From positions 124,001 to 188,000 of the forward strand of contig NZ_FOEP01000002.1 of NCBI RefSeq assembly GCF_900110775.1: 64,000 nt of DNA, written 5' to 3'. Numbering within the stretch: position 1 is the stretch's first letter; each line of letters starts with the position of its first letter. A program made the translations under genes and the position numbers. The notes under the pieces are model-generated. The model was not told the origin of the DNA. It was given only the letters and a program-made list of their open reading frames with translations, and ran no database searches. Positions 26,853 to 36,397 of the stretch are shown here, one piece after another. The stretch is from Thalassovita taeanensis. GTDB lineage: Bacteria > Pseudomonadota > Alphaproteobacteria > Rhodobacterales > Rhodobacteraceae.

Positions 26853-29318
26853 TCAATCTGTCATCGAACGCAAAACCGGGCGGATGAACCGCAGTCGCAA
26901 TGCGTTTGACAGCACGAATACGCTGGACAGCGCCATCGCCCCTGCCGCCAGCATCGGCGACAGTTGCAGCCCGAAAGCCGGGTATAGCGAGCCTGCCGCG
27001 ACCGGGATCAGCGCCGCATTATAGCCGAACGCCCAGAACAGGTTTTGCCGGATATTGCGCATGGTGCGGGCCGAGATGTCAAAGGCATTGACCACGCCGC
27101 GCAGGTCGCCGGTCATCAGCACCACATCCGCGCTTTCAATCGCCACGTCGGTGCCGGTGCCCACGGCGATCCCCACATCCGCATGGGCCAGCGCCGGGGC
27201 ATCATTGATGCCGTCGCCGACAAACGCCAGCTTTGCGCCATCCTTGCGCAGCTCTTCCAGCGCTTCGACCTTGCCCTGTGGCAGCACCTCGGCGACCACA
27301 TGGTCGATCCCCAGTTCGGTCGCGATCGCCTCGGCCGCCGCACGGTTGTCGCCAGTGATCATTGCCACCTGCAGGCCCATCCGGTGCAGGGCATCGATTG
27401 CGGGTTTGGTCGTGGGCTTGATCGGGTCCGAGACAGCAATCGCTGCGGCAATTTTGCCGTCTATGGCCGCGAAAAGCGGCGTTTTTCCGGCGCGGCCCAT
27501 GTCTTTGGCTGCCTGCTCCAACTGGCCCAGATCCACCTTGCGGCGCAGCATCAGACGATCAGCGCCAACCATGATCCGCGCGCCCTCAACCGTGCCCATG
27601 ACGCCGTATCCGGTGACCGAGCCAAAGCCCGTCACCTCGGGCAGGACCAGCCCCTCGGCCTTGGCCGCGGCCACGATAGCGCCTGCGATGGGATGTTCGG
27701 AAAAGCTCTCGACGGCCGCGACACGGCGCAGAACCTCTGCCTGGTCAAAGCCATCGGCGATCACCAGATCGGTCAGCGCCGGTTTGCCTTCGGTCAGGGT
27801 GCCGGTCTTGTCCACGGCGACCACACTGACCCCCTGCAACGCCTGCAGCGCATCCCCCTTGCGGAACAACACGCCCATTTCTGCGGCGCGCCCGGTGCCA
27901 ACCATGATCGAGGTCGGCGTGGCCAACCCCATCGCGCAGGGGCAGGCGATGATCAAGACCGCCACGCCCGCAACCAGCGCATGGGTCAGCGCCGGGGATG
28001 GGCCAAATGCCAGCCAAATCAGCACGGTAAGTGCCGCCAGCGCCATCACGACCGGCACAAACCACAGCGTGATGCGGTCCACCACGCCCTGTATCGGCAG
28101 CTTGGCGCCCTGTGCGTCTTCGACCATGCGGATGATCTGGGCCAGCATCGTGTCGTCCCCCACCCGCGTCGCCCTGACCCGCAAGGCGCCGGTTCCGTTC
28201 ACCGTGCCGCCCACCACCTCGGCGCCGGGGGCTTTGGCCACGGGGACGGGCTCGCCGGTGATCATGCTTTCGTCGACATAGGCCTTGCCTTCGATCACCT
28301 CGCCGTCCACGGCAATACGCTCGCCGGGGCGCACGCGGATCACATCGCCCAACACGATCTGCTCCAGCGCCACCTCTTCGGCCGTACCGTTCCGTTCCAC
28401 CATCGCGCTTTTGGCCTGAAGGCCCACAAGTTTGCGGATCGCCTCGCCGGTGCGGCCTTTGGCCCGCGCCTCAAGGTATCGGCCCAGCAAGATCAGAACC
28501 ACGATCACGGCTGCGGATTCATAGTAAACCACCCGCGTATCGCCCGGCAAAACAGTGGGCAAAAAGGTCGCGACCACGGAAAAGCCATAGGCCGCCGCCG
28601 TACCGACAGCCACCAGCGCATTCATGTCCGGCGCCCCGCGCAGCAATGCCGGGAACCCCTTCAGGTAGAATTGCCGCCCCGGCCCGACCAACACCAGCGT
28701 GGTCAGAACAAACTGAATAAACCAGCTGTTTTGACTACCGATTGTGGCTGCGATCCAATGGTGAACTGGCGCATAGATATGCCCGCCCATTTCCATCACG
28801 AACACCGGCAGGGCCAATGCGGCGGCCAGCAGCAACCGGCGCTTCAGCGCTGCGGCCTCGGCCTCTTTGCGATCGGCCACCGGCACCGCGCTGCTGCCGC
28901 GCGCCGTCGCGGCATATCCCGCCCCGGCCACCGCGCGCAGCAAGGCCGCTGTGTCCACCTGCCCTTCGAGGTAATCGACTTGCGCGCTTTCGCTGGCCAA
29001 ATTGACCCGCGCGGCCGTCACCCCCGGCACAGCGCCCAACGCCTGTTCAACACGTCCGACGCAAGAGGCGCAGGTCATGCCTTCGATATCCAAGGCAGCC
29101 GTCTGTGACCGCGCGGGATAACCCGACGCTTTCAGAGCAGCGACCAGCCCCGCCGCATCTGCGGGGGCCTGAAACCTGATCTGCGCCGTTTCGTTGGCCA
29201 GGTTTACATGGGCTTCGGTCACACCGGGCACGGCATTCAGCGCCTGTTCGACACGGCCCACGCAGGACGCGCAAGTCATGCCTTCGACCGAGAGCTTCAG
29301 CTTGTGTTGCGGGATCAT
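26853..29318 (-). CDS. copA: Copper-exporting P1B-type ATPase
   Basis: An 821-residue copper pump. Two N-terminal metal-binding domains carry GMTCASC (cysteines at about 16/19 and 83/86). The membrane metal site is ACPCAMG, the phosphorylation site DKTGTLTEG, and the hinge [14 protein letters not shown] and [11 protein letters not shown] are intact. It exports Cu(I) from the cytoplasm. The ATG at 29318 follows GGAG and is preferred to one nine codons earlier. Transcription is very likely under CueR from the promoter at 29348-29378; the chaperone CopZ is encoded divergently. Confidence 0.96.
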   Translation of the reverse strand: MIPQHKLKLSVEGMTCASCVGRVEQALNAVPGVTEAHVNLANETAQIRFQAPADAAGLVAALKASGYPARSQTAALDIEGMTCASCVGRVEQALGAVPGVTAARVNLASESAQVDYLEGQVDTAALLRAVAGAGYAATARGSSAVPVADRKEAEAAALKRRLLLAAALALPVFVMEMGGHIYAPVHHWIAATIGSQNSWFIQFVLTTLVLVGPGRQFYLKGFPALLRGAPDMNALVAVGTAAAYGFSVVATFLPTVLPGDTRVVYYESAAVIVVLILLGRYLEARAKGRTGEAIRKLVGLQAKSAMVERNGTAEEVALEQIVLGDVIRVRPGERIAVDGEVIEGKAYVDESMITGEPVPVAKAPGAEVVGGTVNGTGALRVRATRVGDDTMLAQIIRMVEDAQGAKLPIQGVVDRITLWFVPVVMALAALTVLIWLAFGPSPALTHALVAGVAVLIIACPCAMGLATPTSIMVGTGRAAEMGVLFRKGDALQALQGVSVVAVDKTGTLTEGKPALTDLVIADGFDQAEVLRRVAAVESFSEHPIAGAIVAAAKAEGLVLPEVTGFGSVTGYGVMGTVEGARIMVGADRLMLRRKVDLGQLEQAAKDMGRAGKTPLFAAIDGKIAAAIAVSDPIKPTTKPAIDALHRMGLQVAMITGDNRAAAEAIATELGIDHVVAEVLPQGKVEALEELRKDGAKLAFVGDGINDAPALAHADVGIAVGTGTDVAIESADVVLMTGDLRGVVNAFDISARTMRNIRQNLFWAFGYNAALIPVAAGSLYPAFGLQLSPMLAAGAMALSSVFVLSNALRLRFIRPVLRSMTD

Positions 29319-29347
29319 GGCGGGTCTCCAACTGTGTGTTCCCACCG

Positions 29348-29378
29348 CAGATAGTGCTTCCCGTTACTGGAAGGTCAA
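29348..29378 (-). promoter_or_regulatory. CueR-type promoter of copA
   Basis: On the minus strand TTGACC (29378-29373) is separated by 19 bases from TATCTG (29353-29348). The spacer contains the dyad CTTCC-N7-GGAAG characteristic of CueR operators. The 19-bp spacer is the MerR-family hallmark. Confidence 0.8.
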
Positions 29379-29406
29379 GGGGTCACAAAAATGAATTCAA
29401 TCGCTC

Positions 29407-29437
29407 TTGACCTTCCCGCGCTGGAAGCCTCCATTTG
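29407..29437 (+). promoter_or_regulatory. CueR-type promoter of copZ
   Basis: TTGACCTTCCCGCGCTGGAA at 29407-29426 closely resembles the well-known E. coli copA operator. A 19-base spacer leads to CATTTG (29432-29437), a poor -10. The box mirrors that of copA, so one regulator can control both directions. Confidence 0.7.
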
Positions 29438-29463
29438 GGAATAATCCAAGGAGAGTAACCGCC

Positions 29464-29661
29464 ATGACCAAATTCAGCGTCCCCAAAATGAGCTGCGGAC
29501 ATTGCACCGCTTCGATCGAAAAAGCTGTGACGCAAGCGGATCCAACCGCATTGCTGAATTTCGACCTGACAACCCGCGAGGTGGAGATTGATAGCGCCGA
29601 CGATACATCCGCGCTGCTGTCAGCGATCAAATCCGCCGGGTTCGACGCGACCGCTGTTTAA
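29464..29661 (+). CDS. copZ: Copper chaperone CopZ-like heavy-metal-associated protein
   Basis: A 65-residue single HMA domain with MSCGHC (Cys11/Cys14) in place of the usual MTCxxC. Such proteins bind Cu(I) in the cytoplasm and hand it to the N-terminal domains of CopA. The ATG at 29464 follows AAGGAGAG, and the gene has its own CueR-type promoter facing that of copA. Confidence 0.9.
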   Translation: MTKFSVPKMSCGHCTASIEKAVTQADPTALLNFDLTTREVEIDSADDTSALLSAIKSAGFDATAV

Positions 29662-29697
29662 GCCATTTAAACGCGCCCCCAACGAACGGGCGCTAAG

Positions 29698-29715
29698 GCC
29701 GGGCCGAGGCCCGGC
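29698..29715. terminator. Hairpin between convergent copZ and DUF1185 genes
   Basis: GCCGGGC and GCCCGGC form a perfect 7-bp stem with loop CGAG. A weaker GCGCCC/GGGCGC hairpin lies just before it. No T-run follows. Confidence 0.35.
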
Positions 29716-29721
29716 GCTCAT

Positions 29722-30303
29722 TCAGCGCAGCCCGTCCAGCCCTTTGACGTCAGCCACCTCAAGCCCGCCCATCCGGCTGTTGATGCGGGCGCCGCGCGAC
29801 ATCGCCAGCGCGAACAACAGCTCGTCAGCGCGCGGCCCGTCCGGCACGCCCACTTCCATTGCATCGAAATGGCTGCGGACATAGGCGGCATTGATATGCC
29901 CCAGCGGAATGTCGATGCGGGTTCCGACCCCGCCAACCTTCATCGACGAGGGCACAATCGCTTTGGCTTCGCCCAGTCTTTCGCGCATGGAATACCCGCC
30001 CGGCACATGCCACAGCGCGGTGTGTTCCAACTCTCCGGCTTCGCCGCACAGGCCCGCCTTGCCATAACCATCGATGCCGTCAATGCCGCCCATCGCCTCG
30101 ATCAGGCGGTCGGTCATCATCAGGCCCAGCGGCTTGAGATCGTCCATCGCCGATTGCAGATCCTCAACATATCGCCCCGCAAAAGGGTTGCGGACCAGTG
30201 CCAAAATCGCGGCGCGGCGGCGCGGCGGTGTCTGAACCGGGCCACCATCATGATGGATGTCTTCGATGAAAAGCATCGTTTTGCGCAGGGTAAAATCAGG
30301 CAT
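29722..30303 (-). CDS. Amino acid synthesis family protein (DUF1185/PF06684)
   Basis: A 193-residue cytoplasmic protein resembling PF06684. The ATG at 30303 overlaps the UPF0280 stop by eight bases and gives a clean N-terminus (PDFTLRKTMLFIEDIHHDGG). Conserved-looking segments are RNPFAGRYVEDL, GGYGKAG-like DGYGKAGLCGE and SSMKVGG. Structures known for this family have a chorismate-mutase-like fold, and the reaction is unknown. It is the last gene of the operon starting at 36202, which suggests a catabolic rather than a biosynthetic role, despite the family name. Confidence 0.75.
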   Translation of the reverse strand: MPDFTLRKTMLFIEDIHHDGGPVQTPPRRRAAILALVRNPFAGRYVEDLQSAMDDLKPLGLMMTDRLIEAMGGIDGIDGYGKAGLCGEAGELEHTALWHVPGGYSMRERLGEAKAIVPSSMKVGGVGTRIDIPLGHINAAYVRSHFDAMEVGVPDGPRADELLFALAMSRGARINSRMGGLEVADVKGLDGLR

Positions 30304-31147
30304 GATATGTCTCCGGTCGATTTGAGAGGGGTATAAACGCCGCGCCCACAATTTGCGAGAACGTATTGAGGCTGAGGCAGGCGCCACCGATCAACCCACG
30401 CCGCAGCAGATCCGATGCAAGCCGGGTGCCACGATCAAGGGCGGCGTGGGCTTCGTCGGCGGTCAGCGAACCGACATCAACCGTCACAGGTCGCGCGCCA
30501 AGGTCGCTGTCGGGGGCAAGGTCATGCGCGGGCGTGCGGGTGACCGCGGGGTGGTCCGGCAGATCAACTGCATTGGCAATCATCGTGGCCGCCGCATCGG
30601 CCAAGGCGGCAGACCGGGCCACAACGCTGACGGCATCGGCAATGCCAAGCGAGTGGCTGCGCCCGCGCCAGCCAGAGGTGGCCAACCCGCACCACGGCGC
30701 AGCGGCGTCGATCGTCACGCGCCCCTCTGCCATTGCGGCGGTAACCGATTGCCCGGCGGCCATAAAAAACGCGACATCGCCGCCGTTGTTGACATAGGCC
30801 TTGGTCAAGCCGGGTGCCGCCGCGAGGGCCTCCAGCACCTCATCGGCCACGGCCCCTGCAACGGCGGCCATTGGCGTGATGAAGCCGGGGCTAAACGGCA
30901 CCGTTGCGGCCTGCATCTTGCGGGCGATTGATCCGTCGAATGGATGGGTATCCACCGGGCGGCGCAGGGCTGGAAGTTCTGCCACAAGCTCTTGCAGGAC
31001 GGTCTGAAATCGCGCCGTGGCCAAGGCCTGCGCTGCTTGCGCACCGTCCCCCTCGGCCCCGACAATCAGGTCGATCGGACCGTGATTCAGGTGCAGCCTG
31101 CGCCCATCCGGTAACAGGACCGCCTGTGGACCCATCTGCGCGGTCAT
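30296..31147 (-). CDS. UPF0280 family protein (ApbE superfamily)
   Basis: A 283-residue protein with the UPF0280 features NNGGDVAFF, GLATSGWRGRSHSLGIADAV and VARSAALADAAATMIANAV. UPF0280 is placed in the ApbE-like superfamily, whose ApbE members are flavin transferases that attach FMN to proteins; whether UPF0280 does this is unknown. There is no export signal, so it acts in the cytoplasm. It overlaps the reductase gene before it (ATGA) and the DUF1185 gene after it, so all three are tightly coupled. A role in attaching flavin to the neighbouring reductase is my inference only. Confidence 0.75.
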   Translation of the reverse strand: MTAQMGPQAVLLPDGRRLHLNHGPIDLIVGAEGDGAQAAQALATARFQTVLQELVAELPALRRPVDTHPFDGSIARKMQAATVPFSPGFITPMAAVAGAVADEVLEALAAAPGLTKAYVNNGGDVAFFMAAGQSVTAAMAEGRVTIDAAAPWCGLATSGWRGRSHSLGIADAVSVVARSAALADAAATMIANAVDLPDHPAVTRTPAHDLAPDSDLGARPVTVDVGSLTADEAHAALDRGTRLASDLLRRGLIGGACLSLNTFSQIVGAAFIPLSNRPETYHA

Positions 31148-32634
31148 CTGCTGCGCGGCACGGCCCGCACCGCATCGCCATACTCGCCGCCGTGTTCAAG
31201 CACGTCCCTCAGAGCGCGCACGGCCTCGTCATGGCCCCCCAGCGCCTGATAGTCGGCTCGGGGGACAGTGAATTCGAGCGGTGCCACAATGGCGGGCGTC
31301 GGCACATAGCCGAAGCAGCCATCCGGCATTTGCATGACATCCACCATCAGTGTGATCCCCCCACCCGGCCAGACCCAAGCGGGTGCCCCGCCACAGCTCA
31401 CATGGGTTTTGAACGCCTGCACCGACTGCGTCAGCCGCACCGGGTTTTTGGTCACGCCAGAGCGCAGAGATCCCCCCGCGCCGCCGGTAAACATCACCGT
31501 GCACAGCGCCGGTTCACAGTTTTCGGTGATCAGTTCGACCGATGGCCGCAGATGATCAGGGATCGGGTGTTCAACCGGCTTCAGGTCATTATCCAGCGTG
31601 AAATATGCCGCATGCTCGCCGGTGGTCGACACCATCAGCAGCGACAAGCCCGGCACCGCGCCCTTTTTCGGGGACCACTCGCCCAGAATGGTCAGCGGGT
31701 CATCGATATCAGTGCCGCCCCATCCCAGCCCCGGCTGCGCCACCTGAAAATAGCGCCCCGGAGTCGAGCGTCGCCCCTTGATCTTGATCCCGGTGTCGGG
31801 CCAGCCCAGCACCTTGCCGGCCTGATGTTCGCTGACAACACCGGTGATATGATCATCGACGACAACGACCTCGTCCACCAGCCCCTGCCATTGCGAGGCG
31901 AACATGCCGATCGTTGCCGACCCGCAGCCGACACGCATCCGGTGCTCTGCTTTGCCGTCCACGATCGGGGGCTTTCCGGCCTGCACGACCACGTGAGCAC
32001 CATCGTCAATCGCAAGCTCCACCGGCTCTTTGTTGCACAGGCGCATCAAGACATCGCAGGTCACGCGGCCCTCGGCCTTGGATCCGCCGGTCAGGTGATC
32101 CACCCCGCCCAGCGACAGCATCTGACTGCCGTATTCCGAGGTGATAACCAGCCCCACCGCCTCGGCCCCGGCGCGCACCACCGCACCTTCGTGACCAAGG
32201 TGCCGGTCGGTGTCGATCTTCACCTTGACCCCGCAGTAGGAATAGATCGCTTCGGTCACCACCGTGACAAAATCAACGCCGTCGATCTGGCGGCTGACAA
32301 TGAACGGCGCGGGCTTGTAATCGGGATAGGTCGTGCCCGCCCCCACCGCCGAAACAAACAGGTCATCATCGCTGACCAGCACCCCATCCCAGTCGGATTT
32401 CAGGAAGGGCCTGATCTCGCCCCCGGCGGCGATGCGCCGGTCCAGTACCGTCAGCGGATCGCAGCGGATGATCCGACCACCTTCGTTGGCATAGCGGTCG
32501 CAGGCGCCGGTCTTGCCTTCGGCGACATAGCACATCACCGGGCAGGCATCGCAGCGGATCTTGTCCGGCCGGGTCCGGGTCTCGGGCATTTCCCCCATCG
32601 AGGTGTCGGCGCGGCTGTCGTGCGAGTCGCTCAT
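31144..32634 (-). CDS. 6-hydroxynicotinate-reductase-like iron-sulfur flavoprotein
   Basis: A 496-residue protein resembling the ferredoxin-dependent 6-hydroxynicotinate reductase of anaerobic nicotinate fermentation. The N-terminus has a cysteine cluster (Cys28, Cys31, Cys35, then Cys45 and Cys58) fitting an Fe-S site. The segment GSLRSGVTKNP (Ser392 to Thr395) resembles, loosely, the Ser/Thr-Gly-Ala-Thr sites where FMN is covalently attached. The known enzyme reduces the ring of 6-hydroxynicotinate. Here it follows a molybdenum hydroxylase (ATGA overlap), so hydroxylation then ring reduction of an N-heterocycle is the natural reading; the substrate is not established. Confidence 0.7.
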   Translation of the reverse strand: MSDSHDSRADTSMGEMPETRTRPDKIRCDACPVMCYVAEGKTGACDRYANEGGRIIRCDPLTVLDRRIAAGGEIRPFLKSDWDGVLVSDDDLFVSAVGAGTTYPDYKPAPFIVSRQIDGVDFVTVVTEAIYSYCGVKVKIDTDRHLGHEGAVVRAGAEAVGLVITSEYGSQMLSLGGVDHLTGGSKAEGRVTCDVLMRLCNKEPVELAIDDGAHVVVQAGKPPIVDGKAEHRMRVGCGSATIGMFASQWQGLVDEVVVVDDHITGVVSEHQAGKVLGWPDTGIKIKGRRSTPGRYFQVAQPGLGWGGTDIDDPLTILGEWSPKKGAVPGLSLLMVSTTGEHAAYFTLDNDLKPVEHPIPDHLRPSVELITENCEPALCTVMFTGGAGGSLRSGVTKNPVRLTQSVQAFKTHVSCGGAPAWVWPGGGITLMVDVMQMPDGCFGYVPTPAIVAPLEFTVPRADYQALGGHDEAVRALRDVLEHGGEYGDAVRAVPRSR

Positions 32635-35366
32635 TGTCCGGCCTCCTGAATGGCGGCCAGCACGCGATGCGGCAGGGCGGGCAACCGGGTGACCCGGGCT
32701 CCGCTGGCATCGCGGATCGCATTCAGGATCGCCGGAGCGGTCGGGATCAGCACATGCTCGCCCAGTCCCTTGGCTCCCATCGGTCCCTCTGGGTCAGGCA
32801 CCTCGATCAAAATCGGCGTGATCTTCGGCATGTCACCCGCCGTGGGGATCAGATAGTCATGCAGGTTTTCGGTGCGACCGGGAATGAATTCCTCCATCAG
32901 GGCCATGCCCAGCCCCTGCGCGATGCCGCCCTCGATCTGGCCTTCGGCCAGTTGTGGGTTGATCACCCGGCCCAGATCATGCGCGGCGGTGATATGCAGC
33001 ACCTTCACGACGCCAAGCGCCATATCCACCTCGACCTCGGCCAGATGCGCGCCATAGCCATAAACGGCATAGGGCGCGCCCTGCCCATCCTCGTCCAGCG
33101 GAAGAGTTGGCGGGTCATAGCTTTCCTCGGCCATCAGCACATAACCATGCGCGCCAAGCGGAAGATCGGCCAGCGAGATCTCACCCGCACCTGCGGCGTC
33201 GGTCACGATGATCCGCCCGCCGTCCAGTGTCAGATCGGCATCCGCGCCCCGGTTGGTCAGCGCCAAGATCTGCTGGCGCAGCGCCTGCCCCGACAGCATC
33301 GCCGCCTTGCCAGTCACCACTGTCTGACGCGAGGCAGAGGTCTTGCCGCAATCCGGCGTCAGGGCGGTATCTGGTCCGATCAGTTCAAACTGCGCAATCG
33401 GCAGGCCAAGCGCGTCAGCGCAAATCTGCGTCACCACGGTGTTCGAGCCTTGCCCGATATCCGTCGCCCCCTGATGCAGGCACAGCCGCCCCTGCGCCGT
33501 GATCCCCAGCCGGACGGTCGACGGGTTCGGCAAGGCCGTATTCCCGCACCCATACCAGCAAGACGCCAGACCGACGCCGCGCCGTAGTGCGCCGCCGGCC
33601 GCATTGAAAGCCGCAGCGTCAGCATTGGCCTGCGCCCAACGCGGTTCCAATGCCGCAAGGCAGGCATCAATGCCAACGCCGTGCAATTGCTGGCCGCATA
33701 CCGAACGGTCGCCATCGGACAGGGCATTCAAGCGCCGAAACGCCAGCCGATCCATCGCCAGTGCCGCCGCCAGATCATCATACAGAACCTCTTGCACCAC
33801 CGCCGCCTGCGGCACACCGAAGCCGCGAAACGCCCCCGAAACCGGGCCGTTGGTGTGGATGGCAACCGTTTCAGCACGGTAATTCGGCGTCAGATACGGC
33901 CCCGACGCGTGCACAGGCACCCGGTTGGCCACCGTCGGCCCCCAGCTGGCATAGGCCCCGGTGTTGAACTGCCCCTCAAACGCCATGCCAGTGATCCGCC
34001 CCGCCGCATCGACACCGATCTGCGCCGACATCGTCGCCGGGTGGCGCTTGGTGGTTGATTGCATCGACTCTGCGCGGCTGTAAACCATCCGGCACGGCTG
34101 TCCGGTCAACAGCGCTGCCAACCCGATCAAGGGCTGCAACGACACATCCAGCTTGGAGCCAAACCCGCCCCCCGCTGCCGCCGGAATGATCCGCACCCTT
34201 TCGCGCGGCAACCCCAGCAGGATCGCCACATCGTCCTGATCCATCACCGGCGCCTGCGTGCAGGCCTGAATGACCAGCGTGTCGCCTTCGACCCATGCAC
34301 AGCCCGCCTCCGGCTCGATATAGGCGTGCTCGACATAGGCCGTCTCGACCGTCACCTCTGCCACATGCGCCGCGGCACCCAGTCCGGCCGCCGCATCGCC
34401 CTGCACCACACGGCCGCGCGTCAGCACATTGTCTGCCCGCTCGGCCTGAACCGCACGTGCGCCGATCGCCGTGGCCGGGTCCATCACCGGCGTAAGCGTC
34501 GTCCAAGTGATCGGGAAATCCGACAGGTCAATCGCGTCCATCACCTTGTGCGTGCCGACAACGATGGCCACGGCCTCGCCGCGCAACCGCGCCTCGGTCT
34601 CGGCCAGCGCGGGTTGATCGGCGAAAGGGGGAATGACCCCAAAACGGTTCACGCCGCCAAGTGCGGCCAGATCGCGCGCCGTAAACACCTGAACCGCACG
34701 CGCCGCTTCCCAGCCCGCCAGATCGCCAAATTCGAAAGACGCCGCGAAATGCGGCGACCGAATGGCCCGCACCACCAACGCGCCCTCGGGCCAGTGATCC
34801 GCGCCAAAGACCTCGGCCCCGTTAACCTTGGCCAGACCGTCCAGCCGCTCGATCCGGGCCCCGACCGCCTGCCCCGACGCGGGCAGAGCCTGCGCCGCGC
34901 CCGAATGCCCTACCGACAAAACCGCATCAATAATCTTGGCATAACCGGTGCAGCGGCACAGAACGCCACCAAGGGCGTCTTCAACCTGACTGCGCGTCGG
35001 CGCGGGGGTTTCAGCCAGCAGCCCGGTGGCCGCCATCAACATGCCCGGCGTGCAGATACCGCACTGCGCCGCGCCGTGTCGCAAAAACGCGTTTTGCAGA
35101 TCGGACAGCCCGTTGGGTGACAGGCCCTCGATGGTCTCGACCGAATGCCCCACCGCCCGCACAACCGGGGTCAGGCAGGAACAAACCGGCGCGCCGTCCA
35201 CAAGCACGGTGCAGGCGCCGCAGTCGCCCGCGTCACAGCCGACCTTGCTGCCGCGCAATCCCAGATCCTCGCGCAGCACGTCCGACAGGCGGCGCATCGG
35301 ATCAGCCTGCACGACAACCGGCTTGCCATTGACCTGAAGATTCAGATGGGTTGGTTGCGCAGTCAT
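32631..35366 (-). CDS. Molybdenum hydroxylase: fused 2Fe-2S and molybdopterin subunits
   Basis: A 911-residue xanthine-dehydrogenase-family protein. Residues 1-160 form the small subunit: a plant-type 2Fe-2S site (Cys44, Cys49, Cys52, Cys64) and a second one (CGICTPG and LCRCTGY). Residues from about 170 are the large subunit, with GGGFGSK, GAFRGFGVPQA, GQGSNTV and the catalytic glutamate in KGLGE (Glu870). Such enzymes hydroxylate heteroaromatic carbons using water. The ATG at 35366 follows GGAGG and overlaps the FAD-subunit stop (ATGA). The fused order small-large differs from the common three-gene set. The substrate is probably an N-heterocycle. Confidence 0.9.
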   Translation of the reverse strand: MTAQPTHLNLQVNGKPVVVQADPMRRLSDVLREDLGLRGSKVGCDAGDCGACTVLVDGAPVCSCLTPVVRAVGHSVETIEGLSPNGLSDLQNAFLRHGAAQCGICTPGMLMAATGLLAETPAPTRSQVEDALGGVLCRCTGYAKIIDAVLSVGHSGAAQALPASGQAVGARIERLDGLAKVNGAEVFGADHWPEGALVVRAIRSPHFAASFEFGDLAGWEAARAVQVFTARDLAALGGVNRFGVIPPFADQPALAETEARLRGEAVAIVVGTHKVMDAIDLSDFPITWTTLTPVMDPATAIGARAVQAERADNVLTRGRVVQGDAAAGLGAAAHVAEVTVETAYVEHAYIEPEAGCAWVEGDTLVIQACTQAPVMDQDDVAILLGLPRERVRIIPAAAGGGFGSKLDVSLQPLIGLAALLTGQPCRMVYSRAESMQSTTKRHPATMSAQIGVDAAGRITGMAFEGQFNTGAYASWGPTVANRVPVHASGPYLTPNYRAETVAIHTNGPVSGAFRGFGVPQAAVVQEVLYDDLAAALAMDRLAFRRLNALSDGDRSVCGQQLHGVGIDACLAALEPRWAQANADAAAFNAAGGALRRGVGLASCWYGCGNTALPNPSTVRLGITAQGRLCLHQGATDIGQGSNTVVTQICADALGLPIAQFELIGPDTALTPDCGKTSASRQTVVTGKAAMLSGQALRQQILALTNRGADADLTLDGGRIIVTDAAGAGEISLADLPLGAHGYVLMAEESYDPPTLPLDEDGQGAPYAVYGYGAHLAEVEVDMALGVVKVLHITAAHDLGRVINPQLAEGQIEGGIAQGLGMALMEEFIPGRTENLHDYLIPTAGDMPKITPILIEVPDPEGPMGAKGLGEHVLIPTAPAILNAIRDASGARVTRLPALPHRVLAAIQEAGQ

Positions 35367-36202
35367 GCTTCTGCCTCCTGACAAATTCCGACGACAAGGC
35401 GGCGCATCAAAACAGTGGCACTGTGGGCGCGGTAGGTCGCATCGGCACGTATATCGGTGATGGGCGACAGGTCCGGCTGCAACACCGACGCGTCAATCCG
35501 TGACGCCGCGCGGGCCACGGGTGCGCCTGTCAGCGCGGCCTCTTGCGCGGGCAGGCGGCGCGCCACGGCGGAACACGCCCCGACGGCAAGCGCCGCATGG
35601 CGGATATGCCCCGCCTCGATCTCCAGCCGCGCCGCGACCATTGCAATGGAAATGACCAGGTACCGCCGGGCCCCGAGCTTCAGAAACCCACCTGTGCCTG
35701 CCACCGGCGGCAGCAGCACTGCTGTAAGCAATTCGCCCGGCGCCAGCAGCGTCTGGCGCGGCCCGGTCAGAAAGGTATCAAGCGCCATCCGCCGCGTGCC
35801 TGCGGTCGAGCACAGCTCGACCTCGGCATCAAGCGTCAGCAGCGCCGGAACCCCGTCTGCGGCGGGCGAGGCATTGCACAGATTGCCGCCGATCGTACCT
35901 GCGTTCTGGATCTGAACCGACCCGACCTCGCGCGCAGCCGCCCGCAACCCGTCAAAAGCGCCCGGCAAATCCGCGCGCAGAATGTCTGTCCACGTGGTTG
36001 CCGCACCAATCCGCCACCCGGTCGCTGACTGGGTGATCCCGCGCATCCCGGCAATTCCGGTCACATCCAGAACCGGCCCGCGCAAGGCCTGCGCCTGCGT
36101 AGCCGGGAACAGATCGGTACAGCCTGCGGTGATTGTCACGCCACCCGTTCTGGCGATTTCCAGCGCGTCGGACAGTTGGTGCGGCCTGAAGAAGTCGGTC
36201 AT
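35363..36202 (-). CDS. FAD-binding subunit of the molybdenum hydroxylase
   Basis: A 279-residue CoxM-type subunit. The FAD-binding segments are ITAGCTDLFP and TIGGNLCNASPAAD; the C-terminal CO-dehydrogenase flavoprotein domain follows. It passes electrons from the Fe-S centres to an acceptor. The ATG at 36202 follows GGGGAGA. It is the first gene of the operon running to 29722 and lies directly downstream of operator site 36232-36249. Confidence 0.9.
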   Translation of the reverse strand: MTDFFRPHQLSDALEIARTGGVTITAGCTDLFPATQAQALRGPVLDVTGIAGMRGITQSATGWRIGAATTWTDILRADLPGAFDGLRAAAREVGSVQIQNAGTIGGNLCNASPAADGVPALLTLDAEVELCSTAGTRRMALDTFLTGPRQTLLAPGELLTAVLLPPVAGTGGFLKLGARRYLVISIAMVAARLEIEAGHIRHAALAVGACSAVARRLPAQEAALTGAPVARAASRIDASVLQPDLSPITDIRADATYRAHSATVLMRRLVVGICQEAEA

Positions 36203-36231
36203 GGCGTCTCCCCTCACCCGAACGGATCGGA

Positions 36232-36249
36232 TTGTTCGTATACAAACAG
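36232..36249. promoter_or_regulatory. Operator-like site 1 (hydroxylase operon / marR)
   Basis: TTGTTCGTATACAAACAG is a near-palindrome (TGTT-C/A-GTATAC-AACA, one mismatched pair) 30 bases upstream of the hydroxylase start. The 12-base core GTATACAAACAG recurs with one change at 43056 and with two changes at 41561. It also lies upstream of the divergent marR gene. Confidence 0.65.
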
Positions 36250-36397
36250 ATTTTGCGGGCGGATTTGTCGGCCTGTCAACATCGAATTGATCTGGCTATT
36301 GTCGATGTCGGGTCACATGGCCCGCTGAATTTGGTATTTCGGCACCCGACACGCATTCGGACCTTGCAGCCGCCTTCGTTCAAAAGGATCATTCGGT

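Noticed and set aside
27045-29108. A 687-residue open frame antisense to copA.
   Set aside because: The copA frame is certain from CPC, DKTGT and CASC motifs. The antisense frame is His/Gln/Arg-rich with no recognisable domain.
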